A stretch of 64,000 nt of DNA from Vreelandella neptunia. GTDB lineage: Bacteria > Pseudomonadota > Gammaproteobacteria > Pseudomonadales > Halomonadaceae. Positions 33,643 through 43,986 of the stretch are shown piece by piece. Position 1 is the stretch's first letter. Every line of letters begins with the position of its first letter. The position numbers were made by a program, and so were the translations under genes. Below the pieces are notes generated by a model. That model saw nothing but the letters and a program-made list of their open reading frames with translations. It did not search any database and was not told where the DNA came from. The stretch spans positions 62,001 through 126,000 of the forward strand of contig NZ_JHQL01000001.1 of the NCBI RefSeq assembly GCF_000712975.1, in the 5' to 3' direction.

Positions 33643-34647
33643 ATGACAATAAGAGTTGCTATAAATGGATTTGGACGCATTGGTCGTAACGTACTGCGTG
33701 CGCTGTATGAAAATAGTTATCGGGACCGCGTCCAAGTGGTTGCAATTAACGACCTAGGTGATCCTTCCCTCAATTCGCACTTGTTACGCCATGATACGGT
33801 GCACGGCCACTTTCCGTATTCAGTTGAGCATGATGCTGAAAGCATCAGCGTGAATGGTGATCGTATTGCGATCTCTTCTGAGCGTGATCCCCGCCAGCTT
33901 CCCTGGGCTTCCATGAATATTGATCTTGTCATGGAGTGCACTGGCCTGTTCACTAAGCGAGAAGCCGCTGCCAAGCATATAGAAGCGGGTGCTAAGCGTG
34001 TGTTGATCTCTGCGCCCAGTCCTGATGCTGACGCTACGATCGTCTATGGTGTTAATGACGATAGTCTGACAGCTGAACACACGGTGGTTTCTAATGCGTC
34101 CTGCACGACTAACTGCTTGGCGCCTGTTGCCAAGGCGTTAAACGATGCGGTCGGGATTGAAAACGGCTTGATGACCACGGTGCATGCCTACACCAATGAC
34201 CAGAACCTATCGGATGTTTATCACTCCGACCCATACCGCGCACGGAGTGCGACGCACTCGATGATCCCAACTAAAACAGGCGCAGCAGCGGCGGTGGGGT
34301 TAGTGTTACCGGAGCTTGCGGGTAAGTTCGATGGCTTAGCGGTGCGTGTGCCGGTGATCAACGTTTCTTTGGTGGATCTGACGTTTACGGCAAGTCGTGA
34401 TACCAGCAAAGAAGAGATCAATGCGATTGTTGAAAAAGCGGCGGCGAACTCGTCCGTGTTAGCGGTTAACGCACAGCCGCTGGTGTCGATTGATTTTAAC
34501 CATGACGCACACTCATCTACTTTTGATGCTAATCACACCCGTGTGAATGGCCGCCTAGTGAAAATTATGGCGTGGTACGACAATGAGTGGGGGTTTTCTA
34601 ATCGGATGCTAGATACCGCCATTGCCATGCAGAAAACGGCCAAATAA
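33643..34647 (+). CDS. gap: Glyceraldehyde-3-phosphate dehydrogenase, type I
   Basis: A 334-residue phosphorylating GAPDH. The nucleotide fold begins [18 protein letters not shown]. The active site is SNASCTTNC with Cys154 and the partner His181 in TVHAYTNDQ. The C-terminal [12 protein letters not shown] is intact. IND at the end of strand 2 (Asp37) suggests NAD use. The N-terminus also resembles erythrose-4-phosphate dehydrogenase (Epd), but HAYTNDQ and [13 protein letters not shown] fit GAPDH better. It is divergent from pyk with HexR-like sites between, in line with an Entner-Doudoroff-based metabolism. Confidence 0.93.
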   Translation: MTIRVAINGFGRIGRNVLRALYENSYRDRVQVVAINDLGDPSLNSHLLRHDTVHGHFPYSVEHDAESISVNGDRIAISSERDPRQLPWASMNIDLVMECTGLFTKREAAAKHIEAGAKRVLISAPSPDADATIVYGVNDDSLTAEHTVVSNASCTTNCLAPVAKALNDAVGIENGLMTTVHAYTNDQNLSDVYHSDPYRARSATHSMIPTKTGAAAAVGLVLPELAGKFDGLAVRVPVINVSLVDLTFTASRDTSKEEINAIVEKAAANSSVLAVNAQPLVSIDFNHDAHSSTFDANHTRVNGRLVKIMAWYDNEWGFSNRMLDTAIAMQKTAK

Positions 34648-34661
34648 CACCTGCTTGTGCC

Positions 34662-35711
34662 TCATGGGCAAGTATCACCCAGCAGTAACTCAGTTTTGAG
34701 TAGCTGCTGGGTTTTTGGTATCCGCCCTAGAATCATTTTCGCCGCCACGCGGCCTTTGCCCGCACTGTCCTGGCGCACGGTCGTTAAACGCGGTGCTCTA
34801 TATTGCCCTTCCGCTATGCCATCAAAGCCCGTAATTCTTAGTTCTCCCGGTACGTGAATGCCGCGCTGTTCGGCTAATGTAAGTGCGGTTAGCGCAATAC
34901 GGTCTGACATACACAGCAGCAGGTCCGGCCGCTGATTGGTAGGCAGGTCAAGGATTTCTGTGATCACCGGTGAGCACACATCAAACACATTCTCTTCGAT
35001 ATTCCACAATGGGATCTGATCAGCATCAAAGCCATGTTCGGTGAGCGCTGCATGAAACCCAGCCAAGCGGGCGCGGCTAATAGTACTGCTGTTGGGTAGC
35101 ATTGTGTGTGCAGCAGTCACTCGCCCATTGCAATGCTCTTTGGTCAGGCGAAGATTGATCACCGCTGGTCGTTCAGGCCGAGTTTTTAGCGCGTGCTGGG
35201 CAATATGATAGCTGGCATCCTGGTCATCGATATGAACGGTAGGGCTGCCTTCAATATCGAAGTCAACCGACACCAGTGGACGTTGGGAAGGAAGCTCGCT
35301 GAGTAGCTTATTATTGGGCATTAAACCGTAAACGATAAAGCCGTCGGCAATGTTTGCTGACCCTGGAGGCTGGGAAGCATGACCACGACCAGGTAGTAAC
35401 AGCAAGGTATGGCCGTGAGCATCGAGCACTTCAGCAACACCTGATAAAAATTCACTGGCAACAGCATCATTAAGGCTGTAAGTCAGGCTTTCGGCGAGAA
35501 TAACCGCAACAATGCTGGAGCGCCCAGTGCGTAGGCTCCGAGCCTTGGCGTCTGGGCCGCTATACCCTAGGCGTTTAGCCTCGCTTAAAATACGATCACG
35601 CAGAAGCGGCGAAAGCTGGTCGGGTCGGTTGAAGGCATTTGATATTGTCGCGGTGGAAACGCCGAGTTCTGTGGCAAGATCTTTGAGAGTCATTCGACGT
35701 TGGGCAGTCAC
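34662..35711 (-). CDS. LacI-family regulator, probably of the alpha-glucoside genes
   Basis: A 349-residue LacI-family protein. The helix-turn-helix is MTLKDLATELGVSTATISNAFNRPD, with an unusual ATISNAF recognition helix instead of the common TVS(R/H)VLN. The hinge-proximal ARSLRTGRSSIVAVILAESL and a sugar-binding domain follow, ending with GFDGIAEGQYRAPRLTTVRQD. It is the last gene of the block SBP-permeases-alpha-glucosidase-ATPase on the same strand, separated by 160 bp. The CTTAATCGATTAAG palindromes at the importer promoter are likely its operators. Its last codons overlap the gap terminator from the opposite strand. Confidence 0.9.
   Translation of the reverse strand: MTAQRRMTLKDLATELGVSTATISNAFNRPDQLSPLLRDRILSEAKRLGYSGPDAKARSLRTGRSSIVAVILAESLTYSLNDAVASEFLSGVAEVLDAHGHTLLLLPGRGHASQPPGSANIADGFIVYGLMPNNKLLSELPSQRPLVSVDFDIEGSPTVHIDDQDASYHIAQHALKTRPERPAVINLRLTKEHCNGRVTAAHTMLPNSSTISRARLAGFHAALTEHGFDADQIPLWNIEENVFDVCSPVITEILDLPTNQRPDLLLCMSDRIALTALTLAEQRGIHVPGELRITGFDGIAEGQYRAPRLTTVRQDSAGKGRVAAKMILGRIPKTQQLLKTELLLGDTCP
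34678..34716 (+). terminator. Terminator of gap, inside the 3' end of the convergent lacI-type gene
   Basis: CCCAGCAG and CTGCTGGG, plus inner ACTCA/TGAGT, form an interrupted stem of 13 pairs around a four-base loop, followed by GTTTTT. It begins 31 bp after the gap stop but lies within the coding sequence of the regulator on the other strand. Confidence 0.85.
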
Positions 35712-35871
35712 GGGCTTCCTATCCTGTTTAATTATTAAGCGTTATTTTACAGCGCAGGCTAACGAATTGAATCACGCGCACAAAAATACGGCCTTGACGC
35801 TGTTCCTATTACCTTTGCATAAAGAGGCAGTAGCATCAAAGGCCGTTGTTTGCTCAGTAACAGTGCAGTCG

Positions 35872-36978
35872 CTAAGCCGCGGAGCGTTTCTCTAAAAGCA
35901 CCAATGCTGCACCGCTTTCGTCGAATAGGTGCACATGCTCAATGTCAGGCACCAGGGATACTTGTTGGCCTTCTTTCCACTGGCTAGGCGCTTCACTTCG
36001 GTGAATAAGCAGTGTATCGCCCTCTTTAGGTTCTAGGTAGACATAAACTTCATTGCCTAGGTATTCAACGTTAACAATATCAAAGCAGTTATTGCCCGTT
36101 GGCGCTTCCAGGCGTAGGTGCTCTGGGCGTACGCCCAATGTCAGCGAGCTACCAGGGCTGTAACGGTCAGCTGCCTGGGGAAGTACCAGCTCTTCTAACC
36201 CTGTTACAGTCACTCGGCAGCCATCCTTTGAGCCGCTGACAAGTTCAGCAGGCATAAAATTCATCGTAGGCGAGCCAATAAAGCCTGCGACAAACTTAGT
36301 CGCTGGGCGCTGGTAAAGCTCATGGGGGCTTCCCACTTGCTCAATATGGCCGCCTTTTAACACTACGATTTTATCGGCTAGGGTCATCGCTTCGACTTGG
36401 TCGTGGGTCACGTAGATCATGGTGGAGCCGAGCCGGTTGTGCAGGCGGGCGATCTCGTTGCGCATTTGAACGCGTAGCGACGCATCTAGGTTAGAAAGCG
36501 GTTCATCAAACAGCAAAATACGAGGTTCTCGGGCCATTGCGCGTCCCATGGCTACCCGCTGGCGCTGACCACCTGATAGTGCTTTTGGCTTACGATGGAG
36601 TAAGTCTTCGAGCTGCAAAATTTTAGCGGTACTCATTACCCGCTCATGGACTGTTTCTTTGTCCGTTTTGGCAAGCTTCAAGCCAAAGGCCATGTTGTCG
36701 TAAACGGTCATATGTGGGTAAAGCGCATATGACTGGAAAACCATGCCTACTCCACGCTCCCGTGGGGGTAGGTCATTGACCAGTGTGTCACCAATGGTTA
36801 AATCACCGTCGGTGATTGACTCTAGCCCTGCGATAAGGCGTAGCAGCGTCGATTTTCCACAGCCAGAGGGGCCAACAAAGACGACAAATTCACCATCGCC
36901 AATGTTCAGGTCAACGTCTTTGATAATGTGATCGCGACCAAATATTTTGTTGATCTTTTCAAGCGTAACACTTGCCAT
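35872..36978 (-). CDS. Sugar ABC transporter ATPase (UgpC/MalK type)
   Basis: A 368-residue ATPase energising the importer encoded upstream on the same strand. Walker A is [11 protein letters not shown] (about residues 36-46). The signature is [14 protein letters not shown], Walker B is [13 protein letters not shown], and the H-loop is VTHDQ. A C-terminal TOBE/OB regulatory domain of about 130 residues follows, typical of carbohydrate importers. It lies 93 bp after the alpha-glucosidase. A paralogue with similar layout is at 48509-49624. Confidence 0.94.
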   Translation of the reverse strand: MASVTLEKINKIFGRDHIIKDVDLNIGDGEFVVFVGPSGCGKSTLLRLIAGLESITDGDLTIGDTLVNDLPPRERGVGMVFQSYALYPHMTVYDNMAFGLKLAKTDKETVHERVMSTAKILQLEDLLHRKPKALSGGQRQRVAMGRAMAREPRILLFDEPLSNLDASLRVQMRNEIARLHNRLGSTMIYVTHDQVEAMTLADKIVVLKGGHIEQVGSPHELYQRPATKFVAGFIGSPTMNFMPAELVSGSKDGCRVTVTGLEELVLPQAADRYSPGSSLTLGVRPEHLRLEAPTGNNCFDIVNVEYLGNEVYVYLEPKEGDTLLIHRSEAPSQWKEGQQVSLVPDIEHVHLFDESGAALVLLEKRSAA

Positions 36979-37071
36979 GGTTAGCTCCTTGCCGGCCTCG
37001 ATGCAGCACTCCTCGTATCGGGCCGACTATCATTATTGAATGTTGTTATTGAATATTGCTATTTGATTTGA

Positions 37072-38688
37072 CTAAGCAACGTGCATAAAAGCGGCTTGAT
37101 AGGCTGGCAGCGTTAGCATGCTGTCTTTACGCAGCGTATTGAAACCATGCCCTTCTAGGTCGCTGGTAACTCCTGCAGGAAGCGTTGTTTGCTGTTCGCT
37201 TCCCGTCAGGTTGAAAACACACAGCACTTTCTCTTGGTCGTCCTGGCGAATAAATCCCAAGAGATCTTCACCTACGTTGATAAGCTGTAAATCACCATCG
37301 AACAGCGCGGAGTGCGATTGGCGAAAGGCCAGCATTCTGCGCACACTGTTTAGTGTTGAGTCTGGATCTGCCTGCTGACGGCTAACTGCCAATGGCAGGT
37401 GACGTTTGTCTACAGGGAGCCATGGCTCAATAGGCGAGAAGCCTGCCTGGGTATCATCAGACCATGGCATTGGCGTACGGCACCCGTCTCGGCCTTTAAA
37501 CTCTGGCCAAAGGGCTTTGCCATAGGGGTCTTGAATGCGTTCAAAAGGCACCTCAGCTTCTGGAAGCCCTAACTCTTCCCCTTGATAAAGGCAGACGCTG
37601 CCACGAAGGGAAAACAGCATGGCAAGCATCACTTTAGGATAAGCAATGGGATCTTCTTCAGCTCCCCAGCGTGATGCACTGCGTTCAACATCATGGTTGG
37701 ATGTTGCCCAGCAGGGCCAGGCATCGCCCGCTAACTGCTGAAAGCGCTCAATAACGCGATAGATATAGGCAGCAGAACGTGGCTTGTTAAGTAGGTCGAA
37801 GGTGTACGCCATGTGCAGCTTATCACCGCCTGCGGTGTACTCGGCCATACGCTCAAGTGGGTTGTCATCGCCGATTTCGCCCACAGTGGTAGTGCCCGGA
37901 TATTCATCCATCAACGCACGTAAGTCTTTCAAGAAATCTACGTTCTCAGGGCGACTAATATCGTAGACATGGCGCTGCCACGTGTAGGGGTTAGCCTCTG
38001 GAGCGCCTAGAGTCTTGGATCCGCCTTTTGGCACCGGTGGATTGTCGCGCAGCTCAGCGTCGTGGAAGTAGAAGTTGACAGTGTCTAAGCGGAAACCATC
38101 AACGCCAAGATCCAGCCAGAAGCGCATGTTGTCCAGCTGGGCTTGACGGGCTTCTGGGTTGTGGAAATTAATATCCGGCTGGCTGGATAAAAAATTATGC
38201 AGGTAATACTGCTGACGGCGCGTGTCAAAGGTCCAGGCAGGACCACCGAAAATAGACAACCAGTTGTTTGGTGGAGTGCCATCGGGCTTAGGGTCTGCCC
38301 ACACAAACCAGTCAGCTTTGGGGTTAGTGCGATTTTGACGGCTCTCTTTAAACCAAGCGTGCTGTTCAGAGGTATGGCTAATGACTTGGTCAATCATCAC
38401 TTTAAGACCAAGTGAATGGGCCTTGTCGAGCAGCGCTTTAAAATCTTCCAGGGTGCCGAACATTGGGTCGACGTCGCGGTAGTCGCTGACGTCGTAGCCA
38501 AAGTCGAGCATGGGAGAGGTGAAAAAGGGTGAAAGCCAGACACCGTCAACATTCAAAGAAGCCACGTAGCTAAGCTTTTCAGTAACACCTTTTAAGTCAC
38601 CAATGCCGTCCCCACGGCTGTCTAAAAAGCTGCGCGGATAAATTTGATAGATAACGCCACCGCGCCACCACGTCAGGTTGTCTTGCAT
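37072..38688 (-). CDS. Alpha-glucosidase, GH13 (HaG type)
   Basis: A 538-residue GH13 enzyme, the same length as the Halomonas sp. H11 alpha-glucosidase HaG and very similar as far as I can recall it. Catalytic residues fall at the HaG numbers: nucleophile Asp202 (GFRLDTVN), acid/base Glu271 (VGEIGDD) and Asp333 (SNHDVERSA). HaG is specific for alpha-1,4 linkages in small substrates such as maltose and is activated by monovalent cations. There is no signal peptide, so it acts in the cytoplasm on imported disaccharides. It lies between the permease and ATPase genes of the importer, in one apparent operon. Confidence 0.95.
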   Translation of the reverse strand: MQDNLTWWRGGVIYQIYPRSFLDSRGDGIGDLKGVTEKLSYVASLNVDGVWLSPFFTSPMLDFGYDVSDYRDVDPMFGTLEDFKALLDKAHSLGLKVMIDQVISHTSEQHAWFKESRQNRTNPKADWFVWADPKPDGTPPNNWLSIFGGPAWTFDTRRQQYYLHNFLSSQPDINFHNPEARQAQLDNMRFWLDLGVDGFRLDTVNFYFHDAELRDNPPVPKGGSKTLGAPEANPYTWQRHVYDISRPENVDFLKDLRALMDEYPGTTTVGEIGDDNPLERMAEYTAGGDKLHMAYTFDLLNKPRSAAYIYRVIERFQQLAGDAWPCWATSNHDVERSASRWGAEEDPIAYPKVMLAMLFSLRGSVCLYQGEELGLPEAEVPFERIQDPYGKALWPEFKGRDGCRTPMPWSDDTQAGFSPIEPWLPVDKRHLPLAVSRQQADPDSTLNSVRRMLAFRQSHSALFDGDLQLINVGEDLLGFIRQDDQEKVLCVFNLTGSEQQTTLPAGVTSDLEGHGFNTLRKDSMLTLPAYQAAFMHVA

Positions 38689-38724
38689 GGATAAATCCTT
38701 AATAAAACGTATATACGTCAGTGC

Positions 38725-39567
38725 TTAGCCTTTTACTGCACCAGCAGTGAGGCCCGAAACAATACGACGCTGGAAAATAATCACCAGAATCACCAGCGGC
38801 ACGGTGACGACGACAGATGCCGCCATAATGGGCCCCCACGGCAGTTCGTAGGCGCTACCACCAGAAAGCAGGGCTATGGCAACAGGCACAGTGCGCTGGG
38901 CATCGGTAAGTGTGAAGGTCAAGGCAAACAGAAACTCATTCCACGCGGCGATAAAAGCGAGAAGGCCTGTGGTTGCCATGGCGGGCCACATTAGCGGTAA
39001 GAAGACTTTTGTAATCGTAATCCATGGCGTAGCGCCATCCATGATGGCTGCTTCTTCCAGCTCCATGGGTAGCTCTTTCATAAAGGTGGTAAGTACCCAA
39101 ACAGTGAAAGGCAGCGTGAAAATGGTGTAGCTCAAAATGAGGCCAGCGGGATTGTTATAGAGATTCAAGGCACGAATTACCTCGAACAAGCCTGAAAGCA
39201 CCGCCACTTGGGGAAACATAGAGACCCCAAGAATGACCAGCATGACGGTTGAACGGCCGCGAAAACGAACTCGGCCCAGCGCGTAGGAGGCGGTGATGCC
39301 CAATAAAAGCGCGATGAAAACAACGCTAAACGCCACAATAATCGAGTTGAAAATTGCACGTACAAAGCTTGACTGGCTAAAGATTTGGACATAATTGTCC
39401 AGGTTCCAATTTGAGGGCCAAAGCTCAACCTGGAACAAATCGCTAGAAGGTTTGAGTGAGGTAATCACCGCGTAATAAAACGGGAAGACGGCATACACCA
39501 TGATCAGCGCGATCAAGGCCCAAAAGCCGACGCGCTTGGCAATTTTGGCTAACTGACGTTGGTTCAT
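38725..39567 (-). CDS. Sugar ABC transporter permease (MalG-like)
   Basis: A 280-residue inner-membrane permease with six predicted helices. The EAA loop that contacts the ATPase is visible (ELPMELEEAAIMDGATPWITITKVFLPLMWP). It ends in the family-type LTAGAVKG. Its start overlaps the stop of the partner permease by one base, so the pair is coupled. With the solute-binding protein and partner permease upstream it forms an alpha-glucoside importer of the AglEFG/ThuEFG kind. Confidence 0.93.
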   Translation of the reverse strand: MNQRQLAKIAKRVGFWALIALIMVYAVFPFYYAVITSLKPSSDLFQVELWPSNWNLDNYVQIFSQSSFVRAIFNSIIVAFSVVFIALLLGITASYALGRVRFRGRSTVMLVILGVSMFPQVAVLSGLFEVIRALNLYNNPAGLILSYTIFTLPFTVWVLTTFMKELPMELEEAAIMDGATPWITITKVFLPLMWPAMATTGLLAFIAAWNEFLFALTFTLTDAQRTVPVAIALLSGGSAYELPWGPIMAASVVVTVPLVILVIIFQRRIVSGLTAGAVKG

Positions 39568-40553
39568 CAGTCACCTCCTAGTTGTATTTTGTTACGGCCT
39601 AAATAGAGGTAAGCAACAGTGGCCAGGGCAATAATCAAGAACAACAGAGTAGAGGCGGCGCTGCCGTAACCAACATCCTGGAACTCAACCAACTGTTGGC
39701 GTGCATAAACCGACATCGACATCGTGCTGGTCGAGTTAGAGGTCAGTACGTAGATCACGTCGAACACCCGCAGCGCATCTAGAAGACGGAAAATTACCGC
39801 CACCATCAAAGCCGGCGTAATCAACGGCAGGGTAACTTTGAAGAACACACGGACGGGATGAATACCGTCTACTTCTGCGGCTTCATAACAATCTTTTGGC
39901 AACATTTGTAGGGCGGCTAACACCAACAGGGCAACAAACGGAATTGTTTTCCAGACATCGACCATGATGACTGCCCACATTGAGTAAGTAGCGCTAGCCG
40001 TCCAAGCGATAGGATTGTCAATAATCCCAACGGTCATTAGCAGGTGATTGATGATGCCGAACTGATCGTTGAGCATCCATGCCCACATTTGTGCGGAAAC
40101 GATGGTGGGGATTGCCCACGGAATCAGCACTGCCGCGCGAACAATCGTCCGACCCTTAAACTCCGCATTTAGGATCAGCGCCACAATCACACCAAAAATG
40201 ACTTCTAAAGAAACGGATACCACCGAAAAGTAAACGGTGTTCCAAACAGATTGCCACCAGACTGAGTCGGCTAGTACCCCGAACCAACGGCCATTGTCGT
40301 AGACGAGGTAGTTTTCAAACCCGATTAGATTAGCTGCACCGAGGTCCGACAGTGAGGCATCGGTAAAGCTTAGAAAAAATGTTCGCATTAACGGCCAGCC
40401 AGCAACCAGCGTTAATGCAATTAGCATGGGGGCCAAGAACAACCAAGCCGCTTTGACCCGCTGACGGCGTACTTTAGTGCCGCGGTGCCGACGCGCTGGC
40501 GCTGCGGCTGAGCGCGCCTCCAAGGGCGCGCTGTTGTTAGAAGAGGTCGACAT
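39567..40553 (-). CDS. Sugar ABC transporter permease (MalF-like)
   Basis: A 328-residue permease. A basic N-terminal tail of about 30 residues (RRHRGTKVRRQRVK) precedes six helices. The EAA loop is MLPKDCYEAAEVDGIHPVRVFFKVTLPLITP. It follows the solute-binding protein by 14 bp and overlaps the next permease by one base. Confidence 0.93.
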   Translation of the reverse strand: MSTSSNNSAPLEARSAAAPARRHRGTKVRRQRVKAAWLFLAPMLIALTLVAGWPLMRTFFLSFTDASLSDLGAANLIGFENYLVYDNGRWFGVLADSVWWQSVWNTVYFSVVSVSLEVIFGVIVALILNAEFKGRTIVRAAVLIPWAIPTIVSAQMWAWMLNDQFGIINHLLMTVGIIDNPIAWTASATYSMWAVIMVDVWKTIPFVALLVLAALQMLPKDCYEAAEVDGIHPVRVFFKVTLPLITPALMVAVIFRLLDALRVFDVIYVLTSNSTSTMSMSVYARQQLVEFQDVGYGSAASTLLFLIIALATVAYLYLGRNKIQLGGD

Positions 40554-40567
40554 AGGTATCTCCGCGA

Positions 40568-41839
40568 TTACCAGTTACGACGCTTCAGGCGAAGAAGTTC
40601 GCCTTCAAGATCGGAAACAGCTTGTGCACCATCTTTACTTCCAGAAAGCACATCGTGGGAGGTGCTGAAGAAGGCATTGCTCACACGGCCATAGGCATCG
40701 CCGGTAGGCGCTGAGGGGCGAGCGACTGCGTTAGTGAAAGTGTCGTACAGCGTGCCAAAGAACGGTACAGCTTCCAGCACCTCTTCATCTTGGTAAAGCG
40801 CATCGATGGTGGGGTTATAAGAAGATTGGATGGCGCGACGCTTTTGCTCTTCTTCACCGGCCAAGAAAGCGACCAGGTCAGCGGCGAGCTCGGGATGTTC
40901 GCTATAACGGGATACCGCTAAGTTCCAACCGCCTAAACCGGCTGCACTTTGGCCGTCTTCGCCACCTGCTGGTAGTTGGGTAACACCGACTTTGCCGCGT
41001 ACATCACTATCTTCGCTTTGAGCCAGTGACCAGGCGTAGGGCCAGTTACGCATAAACACCGCATTTCCACCCTGGAAGACACCACGAGCTTCTTCTTCGG
41101 TATAATTCAGCACACCTTCTGGAGAGATGTCGCCAATCCAGGAGGCTGCTAAATCCAGCGCTTCAGCAGCCTTCTCGTTATTGATGGTGACTTCGCCATC
41201 CTGATCTACCACAGTGCCGCCGCCGAAGCTTGATACCCACTCCAGTGCATTGACGGTCAGTCCTTCATAAGCACGGCCCTGGAACACAAAGCCTTGCATA
41301 CGGTCATTACCTTCGCCGCGCTCGGCATCTTTGATTTCACGTGCGATGTCAGTCAATTCTTGCCACGTAGTAGGTACGTCATGGCCATGTTTTTCTAACA
41401 AGTCTTCGCGGTAATACAGAACGCCCGCATCGGTAAACCAGGGCATCGCGACTAGGCGGCCATCAATAGTGTTGTTAGTGACAATGGTATCAAAATGGCC
41501 CGCTGCAGCGTCTTCACCGAGTACCTCGCGTAAATCGAGCAGGTGGTTAGCCAGTAGGCCAGGCCAGACGACATCGATCTGCATGACATCAATGTCGCTA
41601 GAATTGGCGGATAGAATTTGTTGGTAGAGCGATAAACGTTCGGTAGACGAGTTTGGCGTTGAAACCACATCGACACTGTGGCCGGTCTTCTCTTCCCAAG
41701 CGCTTACGCCTTCTTGGCAAAGGGTAAGCTCCGCACCAACAGCACCGCAGGAAATCGTTAATTCAGCCGCCTGGGCAGAACCCGTGGCACTAGCGATACT
41801 AGCCAAAGCGATAGCAGAAGTGAGTAGTGTCTTTTTCAT
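40568..41839 (-). CDS. Periplasmic sugar-binding protein of the alpha-glucoside importer
   Basis: A 423-residue solute-binding protein of the family 1 (maltose/trehalose) type. A signal peptide of about 24 residues ends SAQA|AE. The mature part begins with a binding-protein fold (LTISCGAVGAELTLCQEGVSAWEEKTGH) and has family segments such as VMQIDVVWPGLLANHLLDL and AVFMRNWPYAWSLA. It is first in the operon and its promoter carries two CTTAA..TTAAG operators. It resembles ThuE/AglE-type binders of trehalose, maltose or sucrose; the exact sugar is inferred from the alpha-glucosidase in the operon. Confidence 0.93.
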   Translation of the reverse strand: MKKTLLTSAIALASIASATGSAQAAELTISCGAVGAELTLCQEGVSAWEEKTGHSVDVVSTPNSSTERLSLYQQILSANSSDIDVMQIDVVWPGLLANHLLDLREVLGEDAAAGHFDTIVTNNTIDGRLVAMPWFTDAGVLYYREDLLEKHGHDVPTTWQELTDIAREIKDAERGEGNDRMQGFVFQGRAYEGLTVNALEWVSSFGGGTVVDQDGEVTINNEKAAEALDLAASWIGDISPEGVLNYTEEEARGVFQGGNAVFMRNWPYAWSLAQSEDSDVRGKVGVTQLPAGGEDGQSAAGLGGWNLAVSRYSEHPELAADLVAFLAGEEEQKRRAIQSSYNPTIDALYQDEEVLEAVPFFGTLYDTFTNAVARPSAPTGDAYGRVSNAFFSTSHDVLSGSKDGAQAVSDLEGELLRLKRRNW

Positions 41840-41893
41840 AGGGCGTTCCTCAGCGTTTATTGTTGTGGGTGGTAATAGCGCTCATAGCGCTTA

Positions 41894-41907
41894 CTTAAAC
41901 GATTAAG
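41894..41907. promoter_or_regulatory. LacI-type operator, imperfect copy
   Basis: CTTAAACGATTAAG differs at one base from the perfect palindrome at 42045. It lies 55 bp upstream of the binding-protein start, over its likely promoter. Confidence 0.65.
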
Positions 41908-42044
41908 TAGAGTGCCAGTTAGCCGTTTCATCGAGATAAGTTCAATAGCGACTTTTGTCTAATGCTGTCGTGTTAATAGTTTTAATTTAAAAGTTGTTTT
42001 AGACATTGGTCGATAATCAGCAATTTCTGGTTTGTTTACTACCT

Positions 42045-42058
42045 CTTAATCGATTAAG
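42045..42058. promoter_or_regulatory. LacI-type operator, perfect copy
   Basis: CTTAATCGATTAAG is a perfect 14-bp palindrome with the AATCGATT core seen in LacI-family operators. The probable binder is the LacI-type regulator at 34662-35711. Confidence 0.72.
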
Positions 42059-42297
42059 TTCTGTGTTCCGTCATTTGATGGAGTGAAACGTAGTTGCTTT
42101 GCAACATAACCTTCTCTGTCTGGCTAGGTAGCTAAGCGTTCAGCGCCGCTGAGTGGAAATGAACGCTACCAACGTAGTAGGCGTCAGTGAGTGCCTTGGG
42201 TCTATCGGTAGGGTTTAAACAGCATGGCAAGTTTGCGTTTTTTAAGAAATCTTAAAAATAAAAGAGTTAACGCCAGTTGTGGATACATTGGCTGTAA

Positions 42298-43841
<1,544 letters not shown>

Positions 43842-43842
<1 letters not shown>

Positions 43843-43880
43843 GCAGAGTTTCTGAGCAGAGTTTCTGAGCAAAGATTCTA
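43842..43880 (+). repeat. Three tandem 13-bp repeats across the porin stop
   Basis: AGCAGAGTTTCTG occurs twice in tandem (43842-43854, 43855-43867), followed by a diverged AGCAAAGATTCTA (43868-43880). The array begins at the stop codon and lies in the 3' untranslated region. It looks like replication slippage. Confidence 0.7.
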
Positions 43881-43928
43881 AGCGTAAGCCGCTGCTTGCT
43901 AGCGAAAACTGTTTCTCCAATGCCGATT

Positions 43929-43953
43929 GCCCGCGACGTGTCGCGGGCTTTTT
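43929..43953 (+). terminator. Rho-independent terminator of the porin gene
   Basis: GCCCGCGAC and GTCGCGGGC form a 9-bp perfect stem with a 2-base loop, or a tetraloop if the closing pair opens. TTTTTG follows. Confidence 0.9.
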
Positions 43954-43986
43954 GTTATGTAAAAGCACTGATGTCGGGAGGCGCTG

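Noticed and set aside
33643..34647. Erythrose-4-phosphate dehydrogenase (epd) instead of gap
   Set aside because: The N-terminus is Epd-like, but HAYTNDQ and the [13 protein letters not shown] region match GAPDH, and the divergent pyk with HexR-like sites suits gap.
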